Shown here: positions 56,988 to 64,000 of the stretch, piece by piece
How the letters are laid out: the number at the start of each line of letters is the position of its first letter
Numbering within the stretch: the first letter of the stretch is position 1
NCBI GenBank assembly: GCA_017519965.1
Contig: JAFWRK010000001.1
Coordinates: forward strand, 76,495 to 140,494
Source: Bacilli bacterium
GTDB lineage: Bacteria; Bacillota_I; Bacilli_A; RF39; UBA660
Direction of reading: 5' to 3'
Length of the DNA stretch: 64,000 nt
Notes under the pieces: model-generated
The model's input: the letters and a program-made list of their open reading frames with translations, nothing else
The model's database searches: none
What the model was told of the DNA's origin: nothing
Program-made: the position numbers and the translations under genes

Positions 56988-57003
56988 GATAAGGAGAATA
57001 TTT

Positions 57004-57324
57004 ATGGCTGTTGGAGTAAATACAGATAAAGTAAATAGTCTTAAAATTTATTTATTAGATTCCATAGAGTCTTTAAAGAAGATAAGAGAAAGATATGAAA
57101 GTTGTCAAATATCAATCTTAGCTAACATTGATGGTTCTGGTAAGTCTAATATATCTTCAGACTTAAATAAACTTAAGTCTCAATTGGCCATTGCTATTTC
57201 TAATATTGATACTTATATAGTTGATTTAAATAAAATAGTAGATACTTATAAGAATCAAGACTATGAAGTAAGTAAACAAATTATCAAAGATGTCGATAAA
57301 GTTGTAGATATGAGAGGAGAATGA
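57004..57324 (+). CDS. WXG100-like protein 4, with YxxxD tail
   Basis: 106 residues from the ATG preceded by AAGGAG. Helical, without Trp in the turn (NIDGSGKSN). Near the C terminus YKNQD fits the YxxxD/E export signal of type VII substrates. Confidence 0.65.
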   Translation: MAVGVNTDKVNSLKIYLLDSIESLKKIRERYESCQISILANIDGSGKSNISSDLNKLKSQLAIAISNIDTYIVDLNKIVDTYKNQDYEVSKQIIKDVDKVVDMRGE

Positions 57325-57328
57325 TATT

Positions 57329-57637
57329 ATGCCTACAATAAGTGATTTAGAATATGGTTATGATGCAAGCGGTGTTGACAAATATCTAGAAGAAATCAAG
57401 GCTATAGCTTTAACAGAAGCTAAAGATGCTGTAGAAAACGTTGATGATATTGTTAAATGCTGCGAAGATAACTGGGAAGGTCAAGCAAGAGAAAATTTTG
57501 TTAACAATTTAAGAAAAGATGCAAAACATGTTGGAGAACAATTCGTTTCTTTATACAATGTTCTTCAAGGTGAAATTAATTCTGTACATGCCGCAATGGC
57601 AAATAAAGATGAAGAATTAATTAAATTTGAGAATTAG
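57329..57637 (+). CDS. WXG100 protein 5 (canonical WEG turn)
   Basis: 102 residues, the only member of the cluster with a textbook WxG (DNWEGQARENF, about 49-59) between two helices. A true WXG100/EsxA-type protein and likely the main small substrate or partner. Confidence 0.8.
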   Translation: MPTISDLEYGYDASGVDKYLEEIKAIALTEAKDAVENVDDIVKCCEDNWEGQARENFVNNLRKDAKHVGEQFVSLYNVLQGEINSVHAAMANKDEELIKFEN

Positions 57638-57648
57638 GAGGTTATTAT

Positions 57649-58134
57649 ATGGCAATTACAATGAGTGGAGCTAAAGTAGACTCTTCTAACAGAGATTCAT
57701 TAAGAACAACTTCAGTTGATACAGGTGTATTAGGAAATGGTGTTCAAGCTAATAAAGATACTAGTGTTATGTCCTTTTTTAACGGAAACTATGGTGCTGA
57801 AACTGGTCATAACCTAGCAGGTGTTACTGCTGAATTTGCTACTAAATTTAGTACTGCAGTAGATACTTATGTTAAAAATGTACAATCAAAACTTGATAAA
57901 TTAGAAAGTGTTGATAGTGGTGGTGCTTTTAAAGGATCTAATGTTGCTACATCATTAGAAACATTTATTAATTCTGTTAAAAGTGTTGCTAATTCATATT
58001 TAAGTAGCTTACAAGCTGCTGAAAATCAAATTGCTGAAAGTGTAGTTCAAGCTTATAGTACTCAAGATACTGATATTTCTGGTAACTTAAATAGAGATTC
58101 TTCTACATTAGAAGGTTCTGCACCTAAAGCTTAA
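57649..58134 (+). CDS. Probable type VII substrate, 161 residues
   Basis: Strong AGGAGG site. The N terminus is polar and Ser/Thr/Gly-rich, the C-terminal 90 residues are helical, and YSTQD (YxxxD) lies near the end. Low in Trp and without cysteine. Last gene before the terminator. Its coding resembles that of highly expressed genes (impression). Confidence 0.65.
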   Translation: MAITMSGAKVDSSNRDSLRTTSVDTGVLGNGVQANKDTSVMSFFNGNYGAETGHNLAGVTAEFATKFSTAVDTYVKNVQSKLDKLESVDSGGAFKGSNVATSLETFINSVKSVANSYLSSLQAAENQIAESVVQAYSTQDTDISGNLNRDSSTLEGSAPKA

Positions 58135-58144
58135 AAATGCTTAT

Positions 58145-58176
58145 AAAAAAAGTAGGATTTAGCTCCTACTTTTTTA
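58145..58176. terminator. Bidirectional terminator at the end of the type VII locus
   Basis: Stem AGTAGGA / TCCTACT, 6-base loop, A tract on the left and T tract on the right, between the convergent genes ending 58134 and 58174. Confidence 0.9.
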
Positions 58177-59226
58177 TTTTGCTTTATTATTTTCATCTAA
58201 CTTTATTTCTACATTATTATTATCTTTTTCTATAATAATACTGTTTATATCATTATTTACTATATATCTTTTATTAGCCGATGCTCTAAAGCTATATTCT
58301 GCTCCAGTTATAGGATACATAGTATCTGCTGTTTTATTACTATATATCTTCATTATTTCATCTTTACTTTCTTCTAATTCTATACCATTTTTATTTTTAT
58401 AAATCTTTTTTATTATATTCCATGCATTAATATCATACTCTGTACCTTTTTCTTCATATAGAGAGCTTGCTTTATCTATATTATTTATTAAGTCTTTTGC
58501 TTCACCTTTAGTGCAATATGTACTTAAGCTGTCTATTAAAGCGTTTAAATCCTTTTTACCAATAATATCTATATAGTTATCTGATCCTACTATTTCCATT
58601 ATAGTTCTTACATAATATGATGCTTTTTCATAATTATCTCCACCATCATAACAATCATATTCTTGTACAATAAGACTAACTGTTCCTTCGTCTAACATCC
58701 AACCGGTATTTTGGTAATTACCTTTTGTTTGTCTAAATCCTTTTTGAAAGAAAAAATGAAGTGATTCATGTAATTTAATTGACTTTATTTCAGATTGTTT
58801 TTTATTAGGTAATCTTTTTGAGTAAGTTATTGAATTTTTCTCATTTGAGTATTCAGCCATTCTCTTATCATTTAGTAATGTTGCATCATTAATAAAAGTT
58901 AAATTAGGTAATTTTTCTAATATGGTTTCTTGATCTAAGGACTCTCCATATTTTGAAACAAAGTCTTTTATTTCCGGATAAAAATCTTTCCATTCTGTTT
59001 GTAATACTTCAGAATTATTATAAATATCATCAATCATTTTAGTAAATTCTTCTTTAGTATATTGATTATTTATATTTGACTCAGAATAAATAATGTCACT
59101 TATAAAATCATTATCAATCCCTTTATTCATTATTCCAGTAAGAGATGTTGCAATAATAACTCCACCTATTCCTAGTCCTAGTATTACTTTTTTAACATTA
59201 TCTTTATTAATTTTTAAATTATTCAT
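58174..59226 (-). CDS. Membrane-anchored zinc metallopeptidase-like protein
   Basis: 350 residues: N-terminal membrane anchor (about 13-32), extracytosolic helical domain, HESLH (HExxH, 153-157) and a downstream LDEGTVSLI (Glu at about 180), as in gluzincin peptidases. Ribosome site GGTGATT; extended -10 at 59272-59280. It is convergent with the type VII locus and could mature its substrates or the fibre proteins (inference). No known family is recognised beyond the zincin motif. Confidence 0.68.
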   Translation of the reverse strand: MNNLKINKDNVKKVILGLGIGGVIIATSLTGIMNKGIDNDFISDIIYSESNINNQYTKEEFTKMIDDIYNNSEVLQTEWKDFYPEIKDFVSKYGESLDQETILEKLPNLTFINDATLLNDKRMAEYSNEKNSITYSKRLPNKKQSEIKSIKLHESLHFFFQKGFRQTKGNYQNTGWMLDEGTVSLIVQEYDCYDGGDNYEKASYYVRTIMEIVGSDNYIDIIGKKDLNALIDSLSTYCTKGEAKDLINNIDKASSLYEEKGTEYDINAWNIIKKIYKNKNGIELEESKDEIMKIYSNKTADTMYPITGAEYSFRASANKRYIVNNDINSIIIEKDNNNVEIKLDENNKAK

Positions 59227-59271
59227 TTAATCACCTTTTTTACACAATTATTGTGGATATTTCTTAATTAA

Positions 59272-59280
59272 ATTATATCA
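59272..59280 (-). promoter_or_regulatory. Extended -10 promoter of the metallopeptidase gene
   Basis: TGATATAAT on the minus strand, about 45 bases before the ATG. Confidence 0.5.
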
Positions 59281-59332
59281 AATAATCACACTATTTCCTT
59301 ATAATTAAAATTTTTAGCAGTTATTTTACATA

Positions 59333-59360
59333 AAAAACATAGTAATAATACTATGTTTAA
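59333..59360 (-). terminator. Terminator after guanine deaminase
   Basis: Stem AAACATAGTA / TACTATGTTT with 4-base loop and a T tract on the minus strand. Confidence 0.86.
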
Positions 59361-59818
59361 TATATTGTCTTATCATTCTTTTCTACGAACTCTTTAAATA
59401 CTTTTATTGTTTCTTTTCTGTCTATACATTTTAAGTTTAATACTTTTTTATCAGGATCTTTTATATAATCATAGATTAATTCATCTCTAAATCCTATTTT
59501 TTCTGCATCTTCTGGAGTATTTCCATAATATACTTTCTTAATATTAGACCAGATGATTGCTGATAAACACATAGGACACGGATAGCAAGAAGTATATATT
59601 TCACAATCACTCAAATCATAAGATTTAATATTACTGCATGCATCTCTAATTGCTACTATTTCAGCATGAGCTGTAGGATCATTACTTTCTAATACCTTAT
59701 TTGATCCTTTGCCTATTATTTTTCCTTCTTTTACTATTACTGCTCCAAAAGGTCCACCATCATTGGTTTTTAGGTTTTCTTCTGATAGTTCTTTTGCAAT
59801 TCTCATATATTCATTCAT
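59357..59818 (-). CDS. guaD: Guanine deaminase (cytidine-deaminase fold)
   Basis: 153 residues, close to B. subtilis GuaD (about 156). Zinc motifs HAEIVAIRDA and SCYPCPMCLSAI; GFRDELIYDYI near the C terminus is like the GuaD domain-swapped tail. It converts guanine to xanthine plus ammonia. A tRNA adenosine deaminase is the main alternative but lacks this tail. Confidence 0.85.
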   Translation of the reverse strand: MNEYMRIAKELSEENLKTNDGGPFGAVIVKEGKIIGKGSNKVLESNDPTAHAEIVAIRDACSNIKSYDLSDCEIYTSCYPCPMCLSAIIWSNIKKVYYGNTPEDAEKIGFRDELIYDYIKDPDKKVLNLKCIDRKETIKVFKEFVEKNDKTIY

Positions 59819-59830
59819 ATTATCGCCTTA

Positions 59831-60208
59831 TTATTTATCTTCTTTTTTTGTATATTTTATAGAATATGTAGATTTTTCTCTACAATCTAATTCTTTTTCT
59901 TCTTTTATCTTACAAATAGCTATTAATAAGTCTTTTTCATCTTTAAAAGTAACATTATTATCAGAAATAGTATATTTTCCCTTTTTAGTTTCTTTATTAT
60001 CTAAAGTTAAAGAATAATTACCTTTACCATCTATTTCTAAAGTATAATTTTCTTTTCCTCCAACAGTTTCTTTTGCATTTACATAAAATACTAGTTGATT
60101 TTCTGGTTTAGCTATCCATTTACCATATAATTCATCTTTCTTTGTTCCACAACCCGTTATTAATAAAACTATTACTAATACAAATATAACAGATATTATT
60201 TTTTTCAT
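59831..60208 (-). CDS. Small lipoprotein
   Basis: 125 residues with a signal peptide and lipobox LITGC (Cys near 20). The mature part looks like a small lipocalin-like beta barrel (YGKW, repeated beta strands, GKYTISDNNVTF). Between the ABC-2 operon and guaD with small gaps. Function unknown. Confidence 0.75.
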   Translation of the reverse strand: MKKIISVIFVLVIVLLITGCGTKKDELYGKWIAKPENQLVFYVNAKETVGGKENYTLEIDGKGNYSLTLDNKETKKGKYTISDNNVTFKDEKDLLIAICKIKEEKELDCREKSTYSIKYTKKEDK

Positions 60209-60217
60209 ATTATTCTC

Positions 60218-61009
60218 CTATACTAATTCTTTCTTATTATATCTAATATATGTTCCTATAATAAATATTACTGTTATTAATAAACTTATAATTATCATTA
60301 TTGGATTAATTTCTACATTAGATATTACATTTCTTACATCAGCTAATGTATAAATACTATAGTATTTCATAAATTCTACTTCTTCAGCTAATTCAGATAA
60401 AACATTAAATAGGTAGAACATAAATACCATTCCTAAGCTTATACCTACACTTTTCTTTGTTTTATGCATAAATGTAGAGATAAATAGATTTATTCCAAAG
60501 AGTGGTAAACTTATTAATATTGGAGTGATACTTAATAATAAGAATTGCTTATGATCAAAGTCTCCTATAATACTTAGTGATATATAATTAAATAGTCCAA
60601 ATATAATTGCCATTAATAAGATATATGATATTCCTACAATTATTTTATCTGTAACTATCTTATTTCTTTTAATTGGAAGTGAATCTAAATACTCTATTGT
60701 CTTATCACTTTCTTCTTTTAATAAAATTGTTCCTCCTAAATTAGCTGAATAAAATCCAAATATTAATAATACAAACATTAATCCTTCAGTCTTATACCAT
60801 CCATATGCTGTAGAAATAGAGCTCATATCCATATTAAAGGCTTTTAATAGTTCAGGTGGAAATGTCTTCATCATTTCATCTAAATCTCTCATAGAGTCAT
60901 ATGTAATAAAATATGGATAAATTAGATATACTACTAAGAACATTATTAATAATATTAATGACCAAATTATAAAACTCTTTATATTAACTTTAAATTCTCT
61001 TTTTATCAT
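60218..61009 (-). CDS. ABC-2 type transporter permease
   Basis: 263 residues, six membrane segments. Directly after its ATPase (8-base gap). KTIEYLDSLPIKRNKIV is the conserved cytosolic loop of the ABC-2 family. Substrate unknown; such pairs often give antimicrobial resistance. Confidence 0.87.
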   Translation of the reverse strand: MIKREFKVNIKSFIIWSLILLIMFLVVYLIYPYFITYDSMRDLDEMMKTFPPELLKAFNMDMSSISTAYGWYKTEGLMFVLLIFGFYSANLGGTILLKEESDKTIEYLDSLPIKRNKIVTDKIIVGISYILLMAIIFGLFNYISLSIIGDFDHKQFLLLSITPILISLPLFGINLFISTFMHKTKKSVGISLGMVFMFYLFNVLSELAEEVEFMKYYSIYTLADVRNVISNVEINPIMIIISLLITVIFIIGTYIRYNKKELV

Positions 61010-61017
61010 AACTTCAC

Positions 61018-61893
61018 CTACTTATAATAGTTTATAAATAAATCTTCTAATGGAACTTCTTCTATTAGTAAATGATCTATTTTATATTTACTTAATCTTT
61101 CTAATAATTTATTAGGCTCTAGATTATTAATAAAAGTAATAGAATTATCTTCTTCTTTGACTATATCTAGTTTTAAATCTTTCTTTATCTTTTCTATTTC
61201 ATTAGATACTATTTTTAAATATGTATAATTATTTTTCTTAATATTAGTCATTAAGTCTTCTTTTATTATCTTTCCATCTTTAATAAAACCAACTTTATCA
61301 CATATGTTGGATACTTCATTTAATACATGTGATGAATAAAGAATTGTAGTACCTTTTTCTTTCTCTTTTAATAATATGTCGTGAAATGTATTTTGCATTA
61401 TTGGATCTAATCCACTAGTAGGTTCATCAAGTATTAATATTTCTGGTTCATGCATTAAAGCAAGAACTATACCTACTTTCTTTAGATTACCTAAAGATAA
61501 ATCTTCTATTTTTTTATTCTCATCTATTTTTAATAATTTGACTAATTCTTTTCTTCTTTTATTTAAATTATCATTATAGAATGATTCATGGTAATTAAAT
61601 AATTCTTTTATACTCATATCATCATATAAATTTACTTCACTAGGTAGATATCCAATACTTCTTTTAATCTCTATATCTTCACTATTTAATTCTTTTCCAT
61701 TTATATAAATATTACCAGAAGTTTTATTAATAAGTCCCATAATAGTTCTTATTGTAGTAGATTTACCTGCTCCATTAGGACCAATAAATCCATATATATC
61801 ACCTTTATTAATCTTTAGTGATACATCTTCTATTCCTCTAGAAGTACCATAATACTTTTTTAAATGTTTTAATTCAATTATTATTTCACTCAT
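61018..61893 (-). CDS. ABC-2 type transporter ATPase
   Basis: 291 residues. Walker A GPNGAGKST, signature LSLGNLKKVG, Walker B LILDEPTSGLDP, H loop SSHVLNE, then a C-terminal extension (about 215-291). Extended -10 at 61910-61918 and GGTGAT before the ATG. Confidence 0.92.
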   Translation of the reverse strand: MSEIIIELKHLKKYYGTSRGIEDVSLKINKGDIYGFIGPNGAGKSTTIRTIMGLINKTSGNIYINGKELNSEDIEIKRSIGYLPSEVNLYDDMSIKELFNYHESFYNDNLNKRRKELVKLLKIDENKKIEDLSLGNLKKVGIVLALMHEPEILILDEPTSGLDPIMQNTFHDILLKEKEKGTTILYSSHVLNEVSNICDKVGFIKDGKIIKEDLMTNIKKNNYTYLKIVSNEIEKIKKDLKLDIVKEEDNSITFINNLEPNKLLERLSKYKIDHLLIEEVPLEDLFINYYK

Positions 61894-61909
61894 ATTATCA
61901 CCTAAATTT

Positions 61910-61918
61910 ATTATATCA
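61910..61918 (-). promoter_or_regulatory. Extended -10 promoter of the ABC-2 operon
   Basis: TGATATAAT on the minus strand, about 17 bases before the ATG. Confidence 0.5.
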
Positions 61919-61929
61919 TTATATCAAAA

Positions 61930-61957
61930 GAAAAAAGATAGTTTTTACTATCTTATT
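61930..61957 (-). terminator. Terminator after a small degraded gene
   Basis: Stem AAGATAGT / ACTATCTT, 4-base loop, and a T tract on the minus strand; directly after the stop at 61953-61955. Confidence 0.83.
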
Positions 61958-62085
61958 TTTCTATTCTTATTGATATGTTTTCATTTCCTAAATCAGGTAA
62001 ATTATTAATATGTCCTATTTTAGTATAACTATATGATGTATCAAATGATTTATAGAATATTATTAGGTTTATACATAATTTGCAT
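61953..62085 (-). pseudogene. Small gene with a frameshift
   Basis: An ATG at 62085 with GAGAGG upstream starts MQIMYKPNN, then stops after 11 codons. The +1 frame from there reads on (about 40 codons, IFYKSFDTSYSYTKIGHINN...) to a stop directly before a terminator. Ribosome site, coding-like sequence and terminator suggest a real small gene disrupted by one lost base, or a sequencing error. No family. The rest of the 61894-62230 gap shows nothing else. Confidence 0.35.
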
Positions 62086-62230
62086 ATTATCGCCTCTCTT
62101 ATGAATATTATAGATTAAAAATATTTATTATTATATAAATTTTGCTCATAAAAAGGTCTTTTCTAATTATCTATTTTGTCTTTTTATATTTTCATAAATC
62201 ACTGTTATTTATTATCTTGGATGACTTTTA

Positions 62231-62737
62231 TTATTTTTTTAATACTTTTCTTTTTGACATTAATTCTTTAAACATTATTCCATGAGATTTTAACATTTGA
62301 TTGCTTTCAATTAATTCATTAATTTTTGATACACTCATATATTCAACATATTCAACTTCATCTTGTTGAATTATTATCTTATCTAATGGAATATTTTTCT
62401 TTAAATAATATAAATATCTAATAGGCATGTCATATAATATAAAACCATATTCTTCTATTTGTTCATCATCAACGTTATAACCTAATTCTTCTTTAACTTC
62501 TCTTTTTATAGCCATCATTGGTGTTTCTCCACTATCAACATGTCCTCCAGTTGAAGAAAACTCTCCACCTTTTTCTTGCGATGTTTTTTGAATTAAAAAT
62601 TCACCCTTGTCATTTTCAATAAAAATTACTGCTACTGCAATATGTTCATTTTCATTTAATACTGCAGCTTTATCTCCTCTTTCTATTTTTCTACCAGTTG
62701 CATTACCATTACTATCATAAATATCTAATAACTCCAT
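62231..62737 (-). CDS. NUDIX hydrolase
   Basis: 168 residues. Nudix box GGHVDSGETPMMAIKREVKE followed by ELGY is complete (Gx5Ex7REUxEExGU). The start MELLDIYDSNGNATGRKIER is like NUDIX proteins that precede or resemble isopentenyl-diphosphate isomerase. Ribosome site GGAGGG. It hydrolyses a nucleoside-diphosphate-linked compound; substrate not predictable. Confidence 0.9.
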   Translation of the reverse strand: MELLDIYDSNGNATGRKIERGDKAAVLNENEHIAVAVIFIENDKGEFLIQKTSQEKGGEFSSTGGHVDSGETPMMAIKREVKEELGYNVDDEQIEEYGFILYDMPIRYLYYLKKNIPLDKIIIQQDEVEYVEYMSVSKINELIESNQMLKSHGIMFKELMSKRKVLKK

Positions 62738-62810
62738 CGTATCCCTCCTATTAATAATTATATTACATACAACTATAATCTATATACTTGTTATATTAAT
62801 ACTATTTTTT

Positions 62811-62842
62811 ATTAAAAAAAAGCCTTATTTTTAAGACTTTTT
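62811..62842 (-). terminator. Terminator after the SEC-C remnant
   Basis: Stem AAAGCCTTA / TAAGACTTT (one wobble) with T-rich loop and seven T on the minus strand. Confidence 0.8.
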
Positions 62843-62949
62843 TACTTACCACAGCATTGTTTGTACTTTTTCCCGCTTCCACATGAACTTTTTTGATTAA
62901 TATTATCAATACTATTAGTATTATTAGTATTTCCTTTATTTTCAATGGC
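62842..62949 (-). pseudogene. 3' remnant of a gene encoding a SEC-C zinc motif
   Basis: Minus-strand frame ending at 62842 encodes KSSCGSGKKYKQCCGK, a textbook SEC-C motif (CxCxxxx..CC type; here the first Cys of CxC is Ser), as at the C terminus of SecA and YchJ-like proteins. The frame is open for only 35 codons upstream to a TGA, with an Asn/Thr-rich linker, and has no start. A strong terminator follows. It is the tail of a gene whose body was lost. Confidence 0.6.
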
Positions 62950-63268
62950 TCAAGGTGTGGTAACATTCAATATTTTGAGTACTATTTATATCTCATTTAA
63001 TCATTAAATATTTATATTCTGCGAACAAATTGCGAACATTGTTGGCATATTGTTCGCATTTTTGTCCATGCAACTAGATTATATAACATATATGACGATT
63101 AATCAAACATACATTAGTTAAATTCTGTAAGTAATTCTTTTATTCATTATTTATCGACAACTGATAATAATCATAATAATATGTCCTTGGTCGAAGAACA
63201 TATCGTTTAACCTAGTTCTAGGTCAACAAAATATGTTTCCCAGTACAAGTGTTTTAATAATTGTATTT
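62950..63268. other. Non-coding region with inverted repeats
   Basis: No ORF with start and ribosome site. It holds GCGAACA direct copies at 63021 and 63032 and an inverted pair TGCGAACA (63031-63038) / TGTTCGCA (63051-63058), plus the palindrome ACCTAGTTCTAGGT at 63210-63223. It could be a recombination scar or recombinase site; nothing decides this. Confidence 0.4.
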
Positions 63269-63799
63269 TTATTTTCCAAAAGAGCATAGTGAGTTTCCTT
63301 TTTCGGAAACATAACAATTCCAATAACTATAACCAACTTCTACATAACCATTTTGAAAAGTGTTGGCATATATTCCATAAGCACTACAATGAATATTGGT
63401 GTCTCTAATTATACAATTGTTACTATCAAATGTTCTTAATAAAACATTTTTATTATGTTCATAATAGTCGGGATCAGCTCCTTTTAATGAAATTTCATTA
63501 TTATCTATAATAAATTCAACATAGCTTTCTTTTACAATATCATTTTTTATAATATGCTTATAGTACATTTTTTTATTGTTAAAATCTTTTATAGCAGCAT
63601 CTCTTGACTTATATTGTTTTATGCTATTTGGAATTTTTTTACCAATTGTAATCATCTCATCACAATGATCTCTTTCATCACAATAGTTTATTGTATATAT
63701 AGTGCCAGTAAAACCTTCATTTATACTTTTTCTATCATGTACAAATATTATTATTAAAATTAATACTATAATCACTATTATGATAATTATTTTCTTCAT
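63269..63799 (-). CDS. Unknown membrane-anchored protein
   Basis: 176 residues from the ATG with AAAGGAAG upstream (12 further in-frame codons are unlikely). An Ile-rich N-terminal anchor (about 3-21), then an outside domain with seven cysteines (for example YCDERDHCDE, NNCIIRDTNIHCSAYG, YWNCYV, SLCSFGK), suggesting disulphides. No family recognised. Confidence 0.6.
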   Translation of the reverse strand: MKKIIIIIVIIVLILIIIFVHDRKSINEGFTGTIYTINYCDERDHCDEMITIGKKIPNSIKQYKSRDAAIKDFNNKKMYYKHIIKNDIVKESYVEFIIDNNEISLKGADPDYYEHNKNVLLRTFDSNNCIIRDTNIHCSAYGIYANTFQNGYVEVGYSYWNCYVSEKGNSLCSFGK

Positions 63800-63852
63800 T
63801 TTTACTTCCTTTCTAAAACTGCGATGACCTCGCAATGTCTTAATCTTCCGAA

Positions 63853-64000
63853 CTAATTAATAAATTGTAATTTGTTGCCCTCTTTATAATTTTGATATCC
63901 AATTATTTTATCATCAAATGTTAGAAATGTTTTATCTTTGATATTTTTCTTTTTGTCTTATAACATAATTACTAATATTTTTATCATAATCTGGATATAA
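63853..64000 (-). pseudogene. C-terminal gene fragment with apparent frameshift, at the window edge
   Basis: Two minus-strand frames carry coding-like sequence: YPDYDKNISNYVIRQKE in one and KDKTFLTFDDKIIGYQNYK in the next, the second ending at 63853. A one-base shift would join them. The upstream part lies outside the window. No family recognised. Confidence 0.3.

Noticed and set aside
63000..63065. Remnant of an integrase gene end (short minus-strand frame ending near 63010)
   Set aside because: Only about 20 codons are open and no recombinase motif is visible.
1..64000. rRNA or tRNA genes
   Set aside because: I saw no GC-rich structured stretch or cloverleaf-like sequence; absence is by eye only, and a tRNA scan would settle it.

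Overview
The window is AT-rich, almost fully coding DNA of a low-GC Gram-positive bacterium. Evidence: a CIRCE/HrcA-type heat-shock site, a type VIIb secretion ATPase with WXG100-like partners, FtsEX with an M23 hydrolase, an L,D-transpeptidase, YitT-type membrane proteins, a lipobox lipoprotein, and SipW-type signal peptidases with SipW-type substrates. TGA is a real stop (several genes end in it, and prfB keeps its recoded TGA), so this is the standard bacterial code and not the Mycoplasma code. An uncultured gut Bacilli/Erysipelotrichia-like lineage is a reasonable inference from gene content, not something the sequence proves.

Layout. (1) 1-295: 5' end of uvrA. (2) About 0.47-21.9 kb: a surface-fibre/matrix locus, mostly on the minus strand. 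It has seven small exported proteins with SipW/TasA-like N termini, two catalytically complete SipW-type signal peptidases (one with a long cytosolic tail), one signal-peptidase homologue that has lost its serine, a 2632-residue beta-helix-type repeat protein, several unknown cytosolic proteins, and a block encoding a membrane-anchored McrB-type AAA+ ATPase with a DUF2357/McrC-N-like partner that lacks a nuclease. The locus lies between uvrB (25.5-23.5 kb) and uvrA, which are normally neighbours, so it looks like an accessory island that split uvrBA. (3) 21.9-25.5 kb: radical SAM protein, a catalytically dead-looking PgeF/YfiH homologue, uvrB. (4) 25.6-36.7 kb: two paralogous membrane histidine kinases with no response regulator, CIRCE-controlled short clpB, L,D-transpeptidase, zinc-ribbon membrane protein, exodeoxyribonuclease III, ABC exporter, ATP-grasp protein. 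(5) 36.8-39.2 kb, plus strand: a small unknown gene, threonylcarbamoyl-AMP synthase, and an IS3-type element inserted in the loop of a terminator. (6) 39.3-51 kb, minus strand: M23 hydrolase-ftsX-ftsE, two YitT proteins, prfB with +1 frameshift, PH-domain protein, DUF84 NTPase, transglutaminase-like protein, DUF4153-like protein, peptide deformylase, acyltransferase; also a likely plus-strand small RNA at 45.1 kb. (7) 51.1-58.1 kb, plus strand: a compact type VII secretion locus (EssC, YukD-like, six small helical or secreted-type proteins). (8) 58.2-64 kb, minus strand: membrane zinc metallopeptidase, guanine deaminase, lipoprotein, ABC-2 transporter, NUDIX hydrolase, gene remnants (including a SEC-C tail) and small unknown genes.

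How it may work together: the fibre locus is self-contained for precursor export, SipW-type cleavage and surface assembly. The AAA+/DUF2357 block sits in the same transcription unit as three fibre-type precursors and a signal peptidase, and its ATPase is tethered to the membrane. The most interesting hypothesis in the window is that an McrBC-derived motor has been recruited to control or drive surface-fibre export or assembly rather than to restrict DNA.
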